Part shown: positions 35,092 to 46,554 of the stretch, one piece after another
Layout of the letters: every line of letters begins with the position of its first letter
How positions within the stretch are numbered: the first letter of the stretch is position 1
Assembly (NCBI GenBank): GCA_963565915.1
Contig: OY751492.1
Coordinates: 4,340,001 to 4,404,000 of the forward strand
Length of the DNA: 64,000 bases
Source of the DNA: Entoloma clypeatum
Lineage: Eukaryota; Basidiomycota; Agaricomycetes; Agaricales; Entolomataceae
Direction: 5' to 3'
The notes under the pieces: model-generated
The model's database searches: none
The model's input: only the letters and a program-made list of their open reading frames with translations
What the model was told of the DNA's origin: nothing
Program-made: the position numbers and the translations under genes

Positions 35092-36429
35092 ATGGAGCGT
35101 CTCGACTCAGGAATAACCGACGAGTCGCCCTTCGGGTCGAGTCTTACAACGCCTGTCGATGAAGATGTCGAGCTGTTCTCTGGAATTGGGGCGCGTTTGC
35201 TTGGGGAGGATTCAGTCGAAATCGGCGGGAATGCTGGTTACAAAACCGAGTTTCTTCGGAAGGGAGAGTTTGAGAGTTCCTTGTTTCACAGGAAGGTGCG
35301 TTGTCCGATTCGAGTGACTATATGCGCCTTCATGGGCTCGTGTTACAGAGCTCTTTGTGCGATGTTGACGATATCAGACCGGGAATTACTCCATCTCCTA
35401 CCATGTCCGAGCTCTACCAGAGGGCGAATGACATAAGACTAGAGGGTGAAGATCAACAGGGGGCGGAAAGATTGGAACGCAGAACGCCGAGTGCTACTTT
35501 TGTTGCAAGAACTTTGGCTGAAATCTCAACTCAGACGCCTGACCGTCATACGAATGACCCCGTCCAAAGCGAGGCTGAACAGACACAGCTTCTGTTGTCG
35601 CCCGAGCCGGAAGAATATGTATCTCCAGACGTTCTCTCTCGTTGACTTATGTCCTGATTTCCCTCAGGTCTATAGGTTTGAACCCGAGATTGGAGAGCTT
35701 TACGATGTGCACAGCGATGACGGCGACGAAGACTTTCGCCTCAGCACTCTACGACTTGGAGAACAGGTTTGCCACTCCCGTCGACTTCCGTCTCACGCCC
35801 AAGACACGATATCTCACCGCTATGTCATCCAGCAGCCGGACCTCCGCGCATATAATAACGAAGAACATCTTTCCCAGCTTCCTTTCGCTCTCAACAGTGC
35901 AAACGTCGAAAAAGGTCTCGCTGTCGACTTGGATTCTCTCGAACCGACTTTTCCTATTCCAACTTCAAAGACACTTCTTCCTACTCTTCTGCGCGTAGCC
36001 CTCTTCCTTCCCTGGTGCATTCTCGTCGGTGGTATTATCCTTCTCTCTCCCGGACACTTGGATCTCGTCGCCTTTCGCCCCGGATATATTCGACCTTCTC
36101 CAGCACCTGGGATCAGACGCTTCAAACACTGGGCTGAGACTGGCCGAGAGTTCGTGGGCATCTTTCTGGGGTTCGTAGCTTCCATCTGGTGGATGTTTCC
36201 TTGGTTCGGCTTGCTTGTGGTTACTGGCGTCTTGGCTCAAATGTTTTACGTGTGGAGCGACTTCACGGTGGACGAGAGGAGAGGCGTGAAGTTAGGGAAG
36301 GATGACAGAGAGTCGGTGTGGATTGTGCTGAAGGGGTACAGGTTGAGCGTCAGGGATGGTCGGGGCGGGTGGTACGTTGCAACCTGTACCGAAGCCTCGG
36401 AGGAGGAGGATGAAGACGAGGCGATGTAG
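35092..36429 (+). CDS. Hypothetical membrane protein
   Basis: Three exons: start 35092 (MERLDSGITDESPFGSSLTT), introns gtgcgt...ttacag and gtatct...cctcag, stop 36427-36429. The long N-terminal half is soluble, acidic and Ser/Thr-rich. Then two or three TM segments follow: TLLRVALFLPWCILVGGIIL (about 35985-36045) and FVGIFLGFVASIWWMFPWFG with LLVVTGVLAQMFYV (about 36150-36255). A short Arg-rich segment and an acidic tail (EEEDEDEAM) end the protein. I recognise no family. Splice phases join in frame, so the gene itself is well supported. Confidence 0.68.
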
Positions 36430-36526
36430 ATGGTCTGTTCACTGTACTTTGTGCGATTTCCGTCGGAGCATTGTGTCATTTTTTTGACGAAGTAAGCAAG
36501 TGCACAGCCACCTCTGTTTTCTTGAA

Positions 36527-37072
36527 ATGAGCGTGATGCCGCACATCCGACTGCTCCTCGCCCGGCAACTCTCCGTCTTCCGTCAAGCCCTCCCATCCTC
36601 ATCGGCAGCGTCTCCTCCTCGACGTATCATACCCTCGCCACTCTTGCCCTCGTCCATCTCCCGTAATCACCCTGAAGTCGGCCCCCAATCAAGCTTACCA
36701 TTACAGACACAAGAGCAAGCAAAGCTCGACCCCGATTTCAGAGACCCTTCTCCGTCTGAATGGTTTTTACCTAGCACACGAGAGCTCGCGTCCACCATCT
36801 CAAATGTGGACTCGAAGACGGCGGTATATGCGGGAAAGGCTTTCGCGATAGCGACGGGGTTGGTGGCAGTGACTATGGGAGGGGTGTACATGTTGGTGGT
36901 GATGGGTTTTCATCAAGCGGGGGATGATGGGTGTGCGTTATGCAGTCTTTTTTTTTACCCCGCTTTCACTTGGGCTGATATGGAAACTGCAGACCTCATG
37001 CCACGGTTTCTTCGTCTGGAGGCGTCTTCTCGCCGTGACATTGCATTTTCCTCTGGTCCTTGCCGTCTCTAA
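36527..37072 (+). CDS. Small single-pass membrane protein, possibly mitochondrial
   Basis: Start 36527 (MSVMPHIRLLLARQLSVFRQ): an Arg/Ser-rich N-terminus without acidic residues resembles a mitochondrial targeting sequence. One TM segment, AFAIATGLVAVTMGGVYMLVVMGF, lies at about residues 103-126. The ending is uncertain: an intron (gtgtgc or gtgcgt ... actgcag) probably joins to a short last exon in one of two frames, so the C-terminal 15-30 residues are not settled. General layout resembles TMEM242-type proteins, but I cannot confirm this. Confidence 0.5.
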   Translation: MSVMPHIRLLLARQLSVFRQALPSSSAASPPRRIIPSPLLPSSISRNHPEVGPQSSLPLQTQEQAKLDPDFRDPSPSEWFLPSTRELASTISNVDSKTAVYAGKAFAIATGLVAVTMGGVYMLVVMGFHQAGDDGCALCSLFFYPAFTWADMETADLMPRFLRLEASSRRDIAFSSGPCRL

Positions 37073-37734
37073 TAAGTAGGCAGTTGATGATACCCATCAT
37101 GGGTGAACATATGAACATGAGGGGGGAAGGTATTGAAGGGGAGAGCGATGGTGCCGTGATGGTAATGGAACAATGTGTGCGACCGTTCCATAATCAGAGC
37201 ATGGTTTGATGCACTTGCCTCTGGAGCATATGTGTGTACGTGTACCATGCCCTTTGAGTCCTCGTGAGTCAATTACAGCCTAGTAGGAGCTATTGACAAT
37301 TCGATTCGAGAATGGACACGCATTCTTCTTGGCCCTTTTTTTTCGTGGCACCATCGTTGAGTGATAATCGTCCTCTTGCGATGTCATGATCACTTCTCTG
37401 GCAAGTACCTGCGGATAAGTCAACGGTGCTTTCTGCACTGTCAATGAAAGAGGATATGGACGAGGGAAAAGTCCTGTAGACCTCAGGAAAACTCACTCAA
37501 TACTACTATTGCGATTTGACCGTCGGGCACTCAGCCCTATTACATCCAAATTACATCGCTAGTACCACCTCATCTATAAAATTAAAATACGCTGAAGTAG
37601 GACGAAAAACCAAAGATTCTAAAGAAAAGATAGAAGATAAAATCGTACGCCCACTATGCAACTAACAAGATAAAACTGGATGAGTAGGTTTGATGCTCTG
37701 GACGATAGTAGAATTGAAATTGGACCGGTCCCCC
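37073..37734. other. Intergenic, no gene recognised
   Basis: It lies between convergent gene ends. It is AT-richer towards 37560-37700. No motif or repeat was seen. Confidence 0.4.
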
Positions 37735-38819
37735 TCAGGCCCCGTCTTTTATTAAATGCCGAAAATAGTGGGGACATGACACCTGTTTGAGAATTGGAAA
37801 ATGAAGGACAGGGAGCGACTTGAAGACGGAAGGATCTTCCACGTCGAAAGAGATGATCCGGAGTTGCTGTAGATGTTTGCACCGCTCGAGAGTGCGCCAT
37901 AAGATGTGCGCGTCCTTCAGCGTTTTGATTTGTAGCTGCTTGAGCACGTTGTTTTCAGGTAACAAGTTGAGGATCTCTACAGTCACGGGCCACGAGTATA
38001 CAAGGAGCTGTTCAAGGTGTGTGGGGTTGATAATCCGGCGAAGGAGGCTGAGCAGGAATGGGGTCGGATCCGATGACGTGGAATATGTGAAGTCCTTGAG
38101 GCTCAACGCAGGGAGGGTCGATATGAACTCCTCCACCTCCCTCGCAGATGCAGGGGTATTCTTCCCAGAGAACTCGAAAGTGCAGCCTGCGACGCGAAGC
38201 GCAGTCAACACTTTACATGCGCATATAGCCTTCAACAGTGGACGATCGATGGACACCCGGTAGAGCTCCAGCGTATGGAGATGTGGCATGCGCTTCATGG
38301 CCTGGCCATACATACACAGGAACCCGGGAACGGTCCATGCAGCTTCGGGGTGATTTTTGGGGAGCCAGTCTTGCAGGGTCACGCATCTGATGTAGTTCGC
38401 GTATAAGGCGGCGTTCTCGGCGCCAGCGTTGAGCGAGCGGCAGAAAGCTGCGTTGTTGAACGGGGCGTCGTCCGAGTCTTTGCTGCGCTTGTTCTTTGGA
38501 AGACCTGAGATGTCGAGGGAGCGGAAGAGGTGGGGGACGGTGACGGCGCGGAAGAATTTGCAGACGATGGAAAGGTCGAGTAGGGTGCGGTGGCATTGAG
38601 ATTTCGTGAGAGTGGGGGAGGATATGATGTAGTCGAGGATTTCAAGGTATATTTCGTTGGGAACATGTATGAGAGGTCTGGTGTTGAACCTCCGGATGGG
38701 TGCTAAAGCGGGGTGTACACGTGAGGGTGACTTTCTGAGGGAGAAAAAATAGTAGGCATACCCTTCCATTCAAGCGGTAACGCTTTTCTTGCCCTCGGAG
38801 CAGTAGCTCGTATATGCAT
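37735..38819 (-). CDS. F-box protein
   Basis: Exon 2 reads APIRRFNTRPLIHVPNEIYL and EILDYI, then LSIVCKFFRAVTVPHLFRSL, an F-box followed by Leu-rich segments (LHTLELYRVSIDRPLLKAIC, LKQLQIKTLKDAHILWRTLE, LQQLRIISFDVEDPSVFKSL). It joins upstream through gtatgc...ctttag to a short exon MHIRATAPRARKALPLEWK starting at 38819. An in-frame ATG at 38882 would add about 21 residues. Stop at 37735. Expected SCF substrate receptor with unknown target. It is distinct in sequence from the F-box/LRR family at 17558-19265. Confidence 0.75.
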
Positions 38820-38882
38820 CTTCGCAAAAGAGGATAAGGCAGTCGTTGCCGCTCCAGATGCTCGAGCTGGGGAATGTCGCAT

Positions 38883-39837
38883 CGAGCGGGAAGAGTCCCG
38901 TTGAAAGTGGGCGTTTACGTAGCCTGGGAACAATATACTCCTGACAATGACCGTTCCTCGAGGAGTGACCTGTCTGAAAAGAGAGTAAAGCTCTTCAAAG
39001 GGGAAACGACCAAAATAAATACTTTCCTGGCAATGATAGAGAGTGGGCCACGTCGGACGCGCCGACAGAGGGCCCATAATTTTGATGTCCGACGGGACCA
39101 GAGTAGATGACGTCACGCGATTCGTGGCTTTTTTGAACCAAGTATGCGCATACACGGTCCACGACGATCAAAAGTCTCTACTAGCTGATGCATAGCGCTG
39201 TCATTGAGGTCGCCGCAACTTGACGTCTCTCGTAGGCAGTTTGCAATCGATGCAGGTGGAGCTACCTCGAAGGCGGTCAACGTGGAGAACCTTCTTGGAG
39301 GGCAGACGAGGGCTGAGGACGCAGAACTGGTTACCTGGCGCGGCGGAGAAATGTCCGAGGTGAGAGGTGACAAGTTGACTGTGGTATCAAATTCCTTATC
39401 TTTATCTACATTGTGAACAGCCCACTCTTCTGCAATTGACCTTGGTTCCCGCATGGTCATGTATTTCAACGAGTCGCAGCGTGCCTATATCGCGGAGGGT
39501 GAAGTCCACAGACAGATCTAGGTACGTCCCCGTCGTTGTATTTATGTCCCCAGAATCTCGGAACTTATCAATGTCACTACTAGATTCTTCCACGTCAGTT
39601 GACATACGCGGTTCTGCTGTCTTTGTTTTGTGTTCCCTTTTGGCATGACAGAATGAAAGTGGATGACAGATTTTATTTGGCACCATGTGAGTAATACTAA
39701 GTAGGCTTCCTTTATTCATTCGACACTGATCATCAGCCAGTTCAACGAAGACGGGACGGGGCGCCGGACCCCGGTAAGGTATGCCTGAGTCATTAAAAGA
39801 ATGAATCCAGGACGTCCTCGACCACCAGGATCGCTCT
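38883..39837. other. Intergenic, no gene recognised
   Basis: About 950 nt between an F-box gene (-) and a P450 gene (+). Several frames are open but carry no motif. Confidence 0.4.
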
Positions 39838-42379
39838 ATGTTTTTCGATTTACAAGCCAATCCTCTCGCAGTTTGGGTCCCCGTTGCCCTCGCCTCGATC
39901 TATGCAATCCGAAATATCAAACGCCGCGCAACGCACAAACTGCCTCCTGGGCCCAAGGGTATACCATTCTTCGGTAATCTTTTCCAGATGTCTACGATGC
40001 CGTGGAAGGAGTTCGAGATCTGGAAGAATGAGTATGGCACGTGGACCGCAAAGGCTATTTACCCTAGCATTTCATAACTCTCACAACGATTCAGGTCCCC
40101 TGGTATACCTCAACGCGGCTGGTCAAGGGATCCTCGTCCTCAACTCCCATGAAGTCGCAGCTGATCTCTTGGATCGTCGTGGATCTATTTACGCCGATCG
40201 CCCTCGTATGATCAGTAAGTGCCCGCGTAATACCAATACTTCCCTGCACTCACTTCCCTGTGTCGGCCTCTAGTGGCACAAGATATATTATGCCGCGGGC
40301 TCCTCATATTCCTCGCCAAATACGGCGATACGTACGTAGAAATTACCGTTCTCACGTTGAGTGTATCTCGATCGTTGACATCGGTGCCTCTTGCGCAGCT
40401 GGCGGAGAATGCGCCGTGCTAGTCACGAAGCATTGAACAAGACACGCTCAGCCCAGTTTCACCCCGTTCAATTGAAGGAAGCTGTCATATTTGTCGATGG
40501 TATGCTGAAAAACTCCCGCCATTGGCAAAGCGAAATTCACCGGTGAGTCTGTCTGGCAAATCAACGACTGAGAATCTTCATCTACCTGCGATTGTAGAAC
40601 GGCTGCATCTTCGGTGCTATCCTTCGTATATGATCTACCAACGGTCACGTCCACGACAGACCCCACCGTCACGAGAATAGACAACTTCACGGGTGTGATC
40701 ACCGGGTATGCAAACCAAAGAAATTACCTCGTTGAATTCTTTACATGGATGCAATACATTCCGTCATCGGTCGCGAAGTGGAAAAAGGAGGCAGAGGACG
40801 GGTTCGAAGAGTACAACGCGCTCTTCGAGAGCATGTTCCGCGATGTCCAGAATCGAATTGTAACTGACCGCATCTGTGTTTCCTCGAGCCCATCTGACGT
40901 ACTTATCTTGCAGAAAGAAGGAGACGAACGCCAGAGTTTTTCTGGAACCTTGATTCGAGAGCCCGAGCGACACCAGCTGAATGATGCAGAAGCAACGTGG
41001 CTGGCTGCCGCGATGTAGTATGCCATAGTGTTTTGGATCCAGAGGACTCCATACTAACACGACCGACATTTCTCTCAGTGCTGCAGGGTCCGAGACTGTG
41101 AGTGTTACGCGATGAACCGGCAGCTACTGCTGATGATTCGCAGTCCGCCACGACAATGATCTGGTTCATGCTAGCCATGATCGCCCACCCCGAGAAACAA
41201 AGGAAGTGCCAAGAAGAGCTCGACAGCGTGATTGGGCGGTCTCGCATGCCTACATTCGCAGATCGAGACAATCTTCCCTACACGCAGGCCACTGTTCGAG
41301 AGGCCCTTCGTTGGAGAGCCGTCACTCCGATAGGCGAGCGTTCCCCGACTGAAGTATTTCAACGTATCGTTAACCATTGTTCGCGGGGACAGGAGTTCCA
41401 CACTATACAACCCAGGTAAGTGTCTGATAGCCAGATATCCAATGTTTCTGATGTCTCGAGCATGTTTAGGATGATTGGTACCAAGGTTTCTTCATTCCCA
41501 AGGGCACCATCACTCTAGCAAACATATGGTATGATCTCAGCAGTTATATATCCCGACTCATAGAGATGAATCCTGTTCTGTACTAGGTGTATGAATCGCG
41601 AACGAACCATTTACGTGTGTAGTGGGTTCTCAGGAATTCGTGTTTCATAAGTAACTTTTCGTGTTCAACAGGGAGAGGATGCCGACGATTTCAATCCGGA
41701 TCGCTTCATCGATGAACACGGACGGCTGACTCCTGCATTGGCAGATACAAAGGACGGTGTGTATTTCTTCCCATCCAATAAATTCACTGCACGTTGAACA
41801 TGGCCTTTGCTCTCTCTCTCTCTTTCTAGAAGGTGACTGTTCTTTCACGCTCCTCACGATCTAGTACTCAAGCAGTTACTGTGCTCCGCACGTCACGGTA
41901 GGGCATCTATCATTTGTAAGTCATAGAGCAATTCCTATCATCTTTCGCTCATGAACAGATTTCACTTCAGGGCTTTGGACCGAGGTATGAAGAAGCGCAC
42001 TGCATCATTTTTACTAGTACTTGAACCGAGCTGATGGTGAGTTAATCCTAGGATTTGCGTGGGGCGCCATGTGGCCAATGACGCGCTCTTCGTCAACATC
42101 GCGTCCATCCTCTGGGCAACAACCATCTCCCCGGCGAAGGATAAAGAAGGGAATACGAACATTCCAGACACGTTGGAACCTGTCAACACTGGGCTCGTGG
42201 TGTAAGCATCGCTCGTCTTCGCTCGAGGGGGAGTTGAACGTTGATGATTCCAACGCTTTTATTATTATTATATCAGACGCCCTCTGCCGTTTGATTGTGT
42301 GATTACCCCGCGGTTCCCTGAGGCGACGGGGATTATCGCCCACACGAGGGAGCTGTTTGGAATGATGGAGTTTTTGTAA
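39838..42379 (+). CDS. Cytochrome P450 monooxygenase, second copy
   Basis: Many-exon microsomal P450. ATG 39838 opens a TM anchor (NPLAVWVPVALASIYAIRN) and hinge KLPPGPKGIPFFGN. Then come VLNSHEVAADLLDRRGSIYA, the C-helix WRRMRRASHEAL, helix I AAGSET / SATTMIWFMLAM (introns on both sides of AGSET), ExxR REALRWRAVTPIG, FNPDRFIDEHGR, and a heme loop assembled over three exons: GHLSF + GFGPR + ICVGRHVANDALF. The last exon RPLPFDCVITPRFPEATGII follows donor gtaagc and ends at 42379. All essential motifs are intact. The intron after VTPIG seems to use a GC donor (gcgagc) where the first P450 has GT. The substrate is unknown; the closest local relative is 3681-6014. Confidence 0.85.
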
Positions 42380-43046
42380 GAATATGTATATGGGCTGCGA
42401 ACGGATCAGGTTTTTTTTTTTCGTTAGAAGGCAACGGCTTATCTCTCTGCCACTGTGCGTTTTCTTACTTGTATGATATGATATATACCAGATACACCTC
42501 AATGTACGACTCAATGATTTATGTTGGATAGAATACTGTATATAGTCAAATTGACTCTCTTGTGCCTTATGGTCCCTTGTCACCTTGAACTTGAAAGCCT
42601 CAGCCCTGCTTCTGCGCTAGTCTTTGGAGCGTGGCAACTTGGTCGGCAATTGATGGGAGGGCTGCTGGATCTGCTGTGCATTTCATCTTTTACGTTTATA
42701 TGTCATAATATTTCTTTCTTCATGGCTGGCTGTTCCATGCATGGACAGATGCACGCCAGTGAAAAAAAGTGCATATCGAATTTAGGGACAACTTGTAGAC
42801 AGCGAGTCAAAGCGGATGTCCGGGCTTGAGAGAAGAGAATAGCCTCAACGGACTGTGGGGTATCATCGCATGACAATCACCGATAGAAGTAAAAGCTTAA
42901 TGATGTCGATATCGATACTCGAACGATACAATGAATACAGGGGAATCAATCAACTACAGATCGAAGGCGGCGTAACGCTTCTGGAACAGTGACAGTGATG
43001 CTGAAAATGGGGTGTTCAACGTTGACATTCAGCGTTTATTCGGCGC
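42380..43046. other. Intergenic, no gene recognised
   Basis: It lies between the 3' ends of the P450 (+) and the metallothionein-like gene (-). No motif was found. Confidence 0.4.
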
Positions 43047-43283
43047 TCAGCACTTGCAATCTTGAAGTTTGCAACCGCAGCTGTTGGTAGTCGATTCAGT
43101 AAACAACAGCGAACAATGACGCAGGCGTCGACAACGCACGTTGTGCAATAGCACTTCCCGCAGCCTGAGTTTCCGCTGTTGGCTTGAGATACTGGAGTCA
43201 TGATAACCTGTCCAAAGTGTTACATCAGTCGGACCCTGGAGAAGAACAGTGGATCTGCCGTTACTCACGGTTTGCATGGCCAT
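43047..43283 (-). CDS. Metallothionein-like Cys-rich peptide (38 aa, three exons)
   Basis: Exons 43269-43283 (MAMQT), 43140-43207 and 43047-43080 have GT-AG junctions (gtgagt...acag, gtgcgt...acag) and total 117 nt including the stop. The C-terminal half reads CGKCYCTTCGCKLQDCKC: seven cysteines in 18 residues, spaced C-x2-C-x-C-x2-C-x-C-x4-C-x-C, with no His and one aromatic. Seven clustered Cys in C-x-C pairs is the hallmark of small fungal metallothioneins such as the copper proteins of Neurospora and Agaricus. Expected role: cytosolic binding of Cu(I) or other soft metals, induced by metal. The N-terminal half lacks Cys. Splicing is inferred; unspliced frames are not Cys-patterned this way. 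Confidence 0.68.
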   Translation of the reverse strand: MAMQTVSNGRSTVLLQGPTDVTLWTGYHDSSISSQQRKLRLREVLLHNVRCRRLRHCSLLFTESTTNSCGCKLQDCKC

Positions 43284-44441
43284 GTTCAAAAACGGTGGAT
43301 GACGTTTAGCCTTGAAGTAATGGTTTGAGTTGGAATTGGGAAGCCACAATCGAGACAGCGCCGCTATTTAACGGGTATTTGGAGGTGATCTTCAAGTTTG
43401 TCCTTGTTTACGTCCGTCCATCTTTGGCGGGCGTCTGAGTACTCGGCCCATAAAATCCCGACTTGAATCCGGCCCTGTGAGAAATCTAGATATCGCTCAG
43501 CTGATGATGGAATCAACTAGATTCATATACTAACCTAGATATCGCTATAGTACGAGCGGTGAGTATATGGATATAGGCGGGCGTACGGAACCGAACATAT
43601 GTACCTCAGCTGATGATGGAATCAACTGAGGTGCGAGGAAGGACCCGACGCGTATAAAGGGAACGTGAAAATTATGTAAGTGTGTAACGTGACCGTGATG
43701 GAAGTACGGTGAGTCGGTGAGCCTTGAATATTCAACAGGCCCATTATAAGAGGCAGGCCAAATGCAGGCTCCTAAAACCACCCTCTGCGCGGGAAGCCTT
43801 GGCCTGGGACGAGATTACCAGTGAATTTTGTCAAACATTCATCCAACATCCTCTATGATCTGTATCTTATCATCTGATTCGTACCCACGATAGGACGCGA
43901 AACCAATATGATGGTGCCTAATCCACACGCTTGGCGGGGGGTGTGTGGCAAACGATAATTGGCAGCAACGATTCAATGAGTAATAAGTATTGGTGAGAAG
44001 TTGTCGGCATCAAGGCAATGCACTAAAGGAGTCTCGCTCCTTTAAGGCCTTACACTTTAGCCCCGTTCGTCCTCTCGCTCCGCTGCTACATCTCCGTCCT
44101 TGCTCCACCACCGAGTTCCCAATTATCCCCTGCTTATTGGTTCGGGTTCGAACGATGCTCACGGGGTTCAGAACTTTGGACTCACGCGGACAGTTGAACG
44201 CTCCCAGCACCTCACTACCATTAATTACAAATTTACATAACTTGAAGTATGATGGATATATAGGTAACCTGCTTCGAGAATGATTTTCACTTCAGCTACG
44301 CATTCGTTTGAAGAGCAATCGAGGATTGCGTGCAGCACTCCTTGACATGACAAATTTACATTCCATAAATCAGTGCCTCAAGATTGGCGACTTACAAGTC
44401 ATTCAGATACACTGTGCCAACGTTATTACTTCATATTTGCG
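43284..44441. promoter_or_regulatory. Upstream region of the metallothionein-like gene, with direct repeats
   Basis: It contains two duplicated motifs at 43486-43627. A 21-nt palindrome TAAAGGAG-TCTCG-CTCCTTTA sits near 44025-44045. No other gene is supported between 43630 and 44441. Confidence 0.45.
43486..43627. repeat. Paired direct repeats upstream of the metallothionein-like gene
   Basis: A 23-nt word (CTCAGCTGATGATGG continuing AATCAACT) occurs at 43496-43518 and 43605-43627. A 12-nt word CTAGATATCGCT occurs at 43486-43497 and 43535-43546. Copy 2 is bounded by CTCAG/CTGAG, so it can also fold. They lie 200-345 nt upstream of the gene start, a position suited to regulatory sites; that role is inferred. 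Confidence 0.75.
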
Positions 44442-46354
44442 CTAGTGAATTGCAGCCACCTCGTACAAGTACGTTCCCAGAAGCTTAGTCTGCCGAAAGA
44501 TTGAATTGTTAACGAAGGCTGGGCCAGGAAGAGTCGAGACTGCTGAATACTCACTCCGTTGATAAAGTTTGATCGGTCAAGCTTCTCGTTGTTTGAGCTA
44601 GGAGCCTGATCAGTATACAAATACAATGGAGACGATGCTCAAAAGCTTACTGGGCGCCATCATCTCCCCTACCCATTGGCAACAGCATGACATTAACGTC
44701 TTGGCCTTGAGGGGTCTTCAAAGCTTCTGCGAATGTGAGCGTAACAGGAATAGAGCCTCCCTCCCGAATCAAATCTGGTTCTTGGTTGTATATCGCCTAT
44801 GAAAGAATGGGGTACAGGGTAAGATTCGAGGTGCGTCCAAGGGATATTCATTGTTCACCCTTGTCGCGGCCCTGCCCGCCTCGAAGTTCCAGTGATCCAC
44901 GTCGGTAACCCAAGGCTTGCCCGTGCAAAGAGAATTGATCGCCAGGTGGTTCTTGCTAAGCAAGGAGTCGAACTGCGCTTTCAGGTACTTCTCCACGATA
45001 CGATTCACCTCTCCAGGTCTCTGATTAGGGACCAAGCTACAGGACGGATACCGACGATGTCAATGCCAATTTCTCGAAAAACAAGTCATTGAGGAAGGCT
45101 GACCGGATAGTGAATTTACCTGACACCTTCGACGGAATTATCGTCTTGGCCCCATGACCACTCCAGGCACCCTCGATACCGTGCAGCGAAAGGCTGGGGT
45201 ACCTCATACGGGCCATGAGCAGCGCCACCTTGTCATTGGAGAGCGCGACAGGACCAGCTGCCTCTTCGAGATCTTGAAGCGTGTAGTGCACGGCTTCGTA
45301 CAGGGGTCTGCAAATACCCGATCAGATGCTATCAGAAAATCAAACGCGCATGCGCACTTCTCCTTATCGTAAAGACCTTGAACGTCAGCGTAGATCCCGG
45401 GGATCGAGATCCTCCCATAGCTGTCGACAAGGCTTGCCAACAGTTGAACAAGATCGGTCATGGGTTCGAATACCATCCCTCCAAACGTTCCTGAGTGCAA
45501 ATCTTTCGTAGGACCAGAGATTACCACCTCAAATGAGGCGAAGCCACGAGTACCATATGTTAACGTTGGATTTGTTGTGTTCAGCCAATTAACGTCAGAC
45601 TATATGTGCGCGAAGATTAGTTAAGGGAACGGGGGGTGGGATGAAAAGGGCAGATCGGCGACTCACAATGCAAACAGCATCAACACCATGAAACCATCCT
45701 CCGACTTCTGCCTCTTTCTTGATTACATCGTCAAGGCCTACACTCCCACTTTCCTCCATTCCCTCAAAACAGTATCTAAAGTTCACCGGTAGCTCCTTCC
45801 TGTTGTCGTGGTGGTATTTCAGAACATTGAGCCAACCCACGATCGGACCTTTGTCATCAGTCGACCCGCGACCAACAAGCCTGCCGTCAGGCTCGGGGTG
45901 ATCTGTAAGGTTGAAAGGGTCCCCGTCCGTAGTATCCCATCTATCGTCTTTGCTGGCCTGGAGAATTCAAATGTCAATACGAACAATTCGAGCGAAAAGA
46001 AACTTACGGGCTGAACGTCATAGTGATTGTAGATGAGGATTGTCTTCTTGTTAGGGTCATCGTTGCGACTCCGGCCTTTGATTACGGGTGGCAATGGGTG
46101 CGGCAGCGCGATGAACTCGGTCTCGAAATGCGTGAAAGCATCGAGTTGACCCTTAAGCCAATTTGCCATCTCCAAAACATGTTCGCGCTGTTCCAGGTCT
46201 CCACTTAAGCTATAAAAAGGATGACCTTCAGCTCTGCCCAGACCCAATTGTAGCGAAATTGTTTACCTGCGGTATCCTACGGCCTCTTTGAGCGTGGCGA
46301 TGAATTGTTTTTGGTTGTCCAAGTTGTCGACGAATTCGATAAACTCCTTGGGGG
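44442..46354 (-). CDS. DUG1: M20 metallopeptidase, CNDP/DUG1-type cytosolic dipeptidase (5' end in gap)
   Basis: Zn/Mn-dependent dipeptidase that hydrolyses Cys-Gly and other dipeptides, part of glutathione breakdown. Spliced pieces: [20 protein letters not shown] and [18 protein letters not shown] (N-terminus), YNHYDVQP (metal His and Asp), [20 protein letters not shown] (bridging Asp), [20 protein letters not shown] (catalytic Glu pair), [19 protein letters not shown] (dimerisation-domain His), [20 protein letters not shown], and the C-terminal LTFAEAL and [11 protein letters not shown] blocks. The end [13 protein letters not shown] precedes the stop at 44442-44444. All catalytic motifs are present. 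The first few residues fall in the 200-N gap starting at 46355, so the start cannot be given. Confidence 0.88.
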
Positions 46355-46554
46355 NNNNNNNNNNNNNNNNNNNNNNNNNNNNNNNNNNNNNNNNNNNNNN
46401 NNNNNNNNNNNNNNNNNNNNNNNNNNNNNNNNNNNNNNNNNNNNNNNNNNNNNNNNNNNNNNNNNNNNNNNNNNNNNNNNNNNNNNNNNNNNNNNNNNNN
46501 NNNNNNNNNNNNNNNNNNNNNNNNNNNNNNNNNNNNNNNNNNNNNNNNNNNNNN
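46355..46554. other. Assembly gap of 200 N
   Basis: Exactly 200 unknown bases, probably a fixed-size scaffold gap. It hides the start of the dipeptidase gene and the real distance to what lies to the right. Confidence 0.98.

Noticed and set aside
44010..44210. GTTCGAAC-type word near 44145-44155 suggesting a tRNA T-loop
   Set aside because: I could not form acceptor, D and anticodon arms around it.
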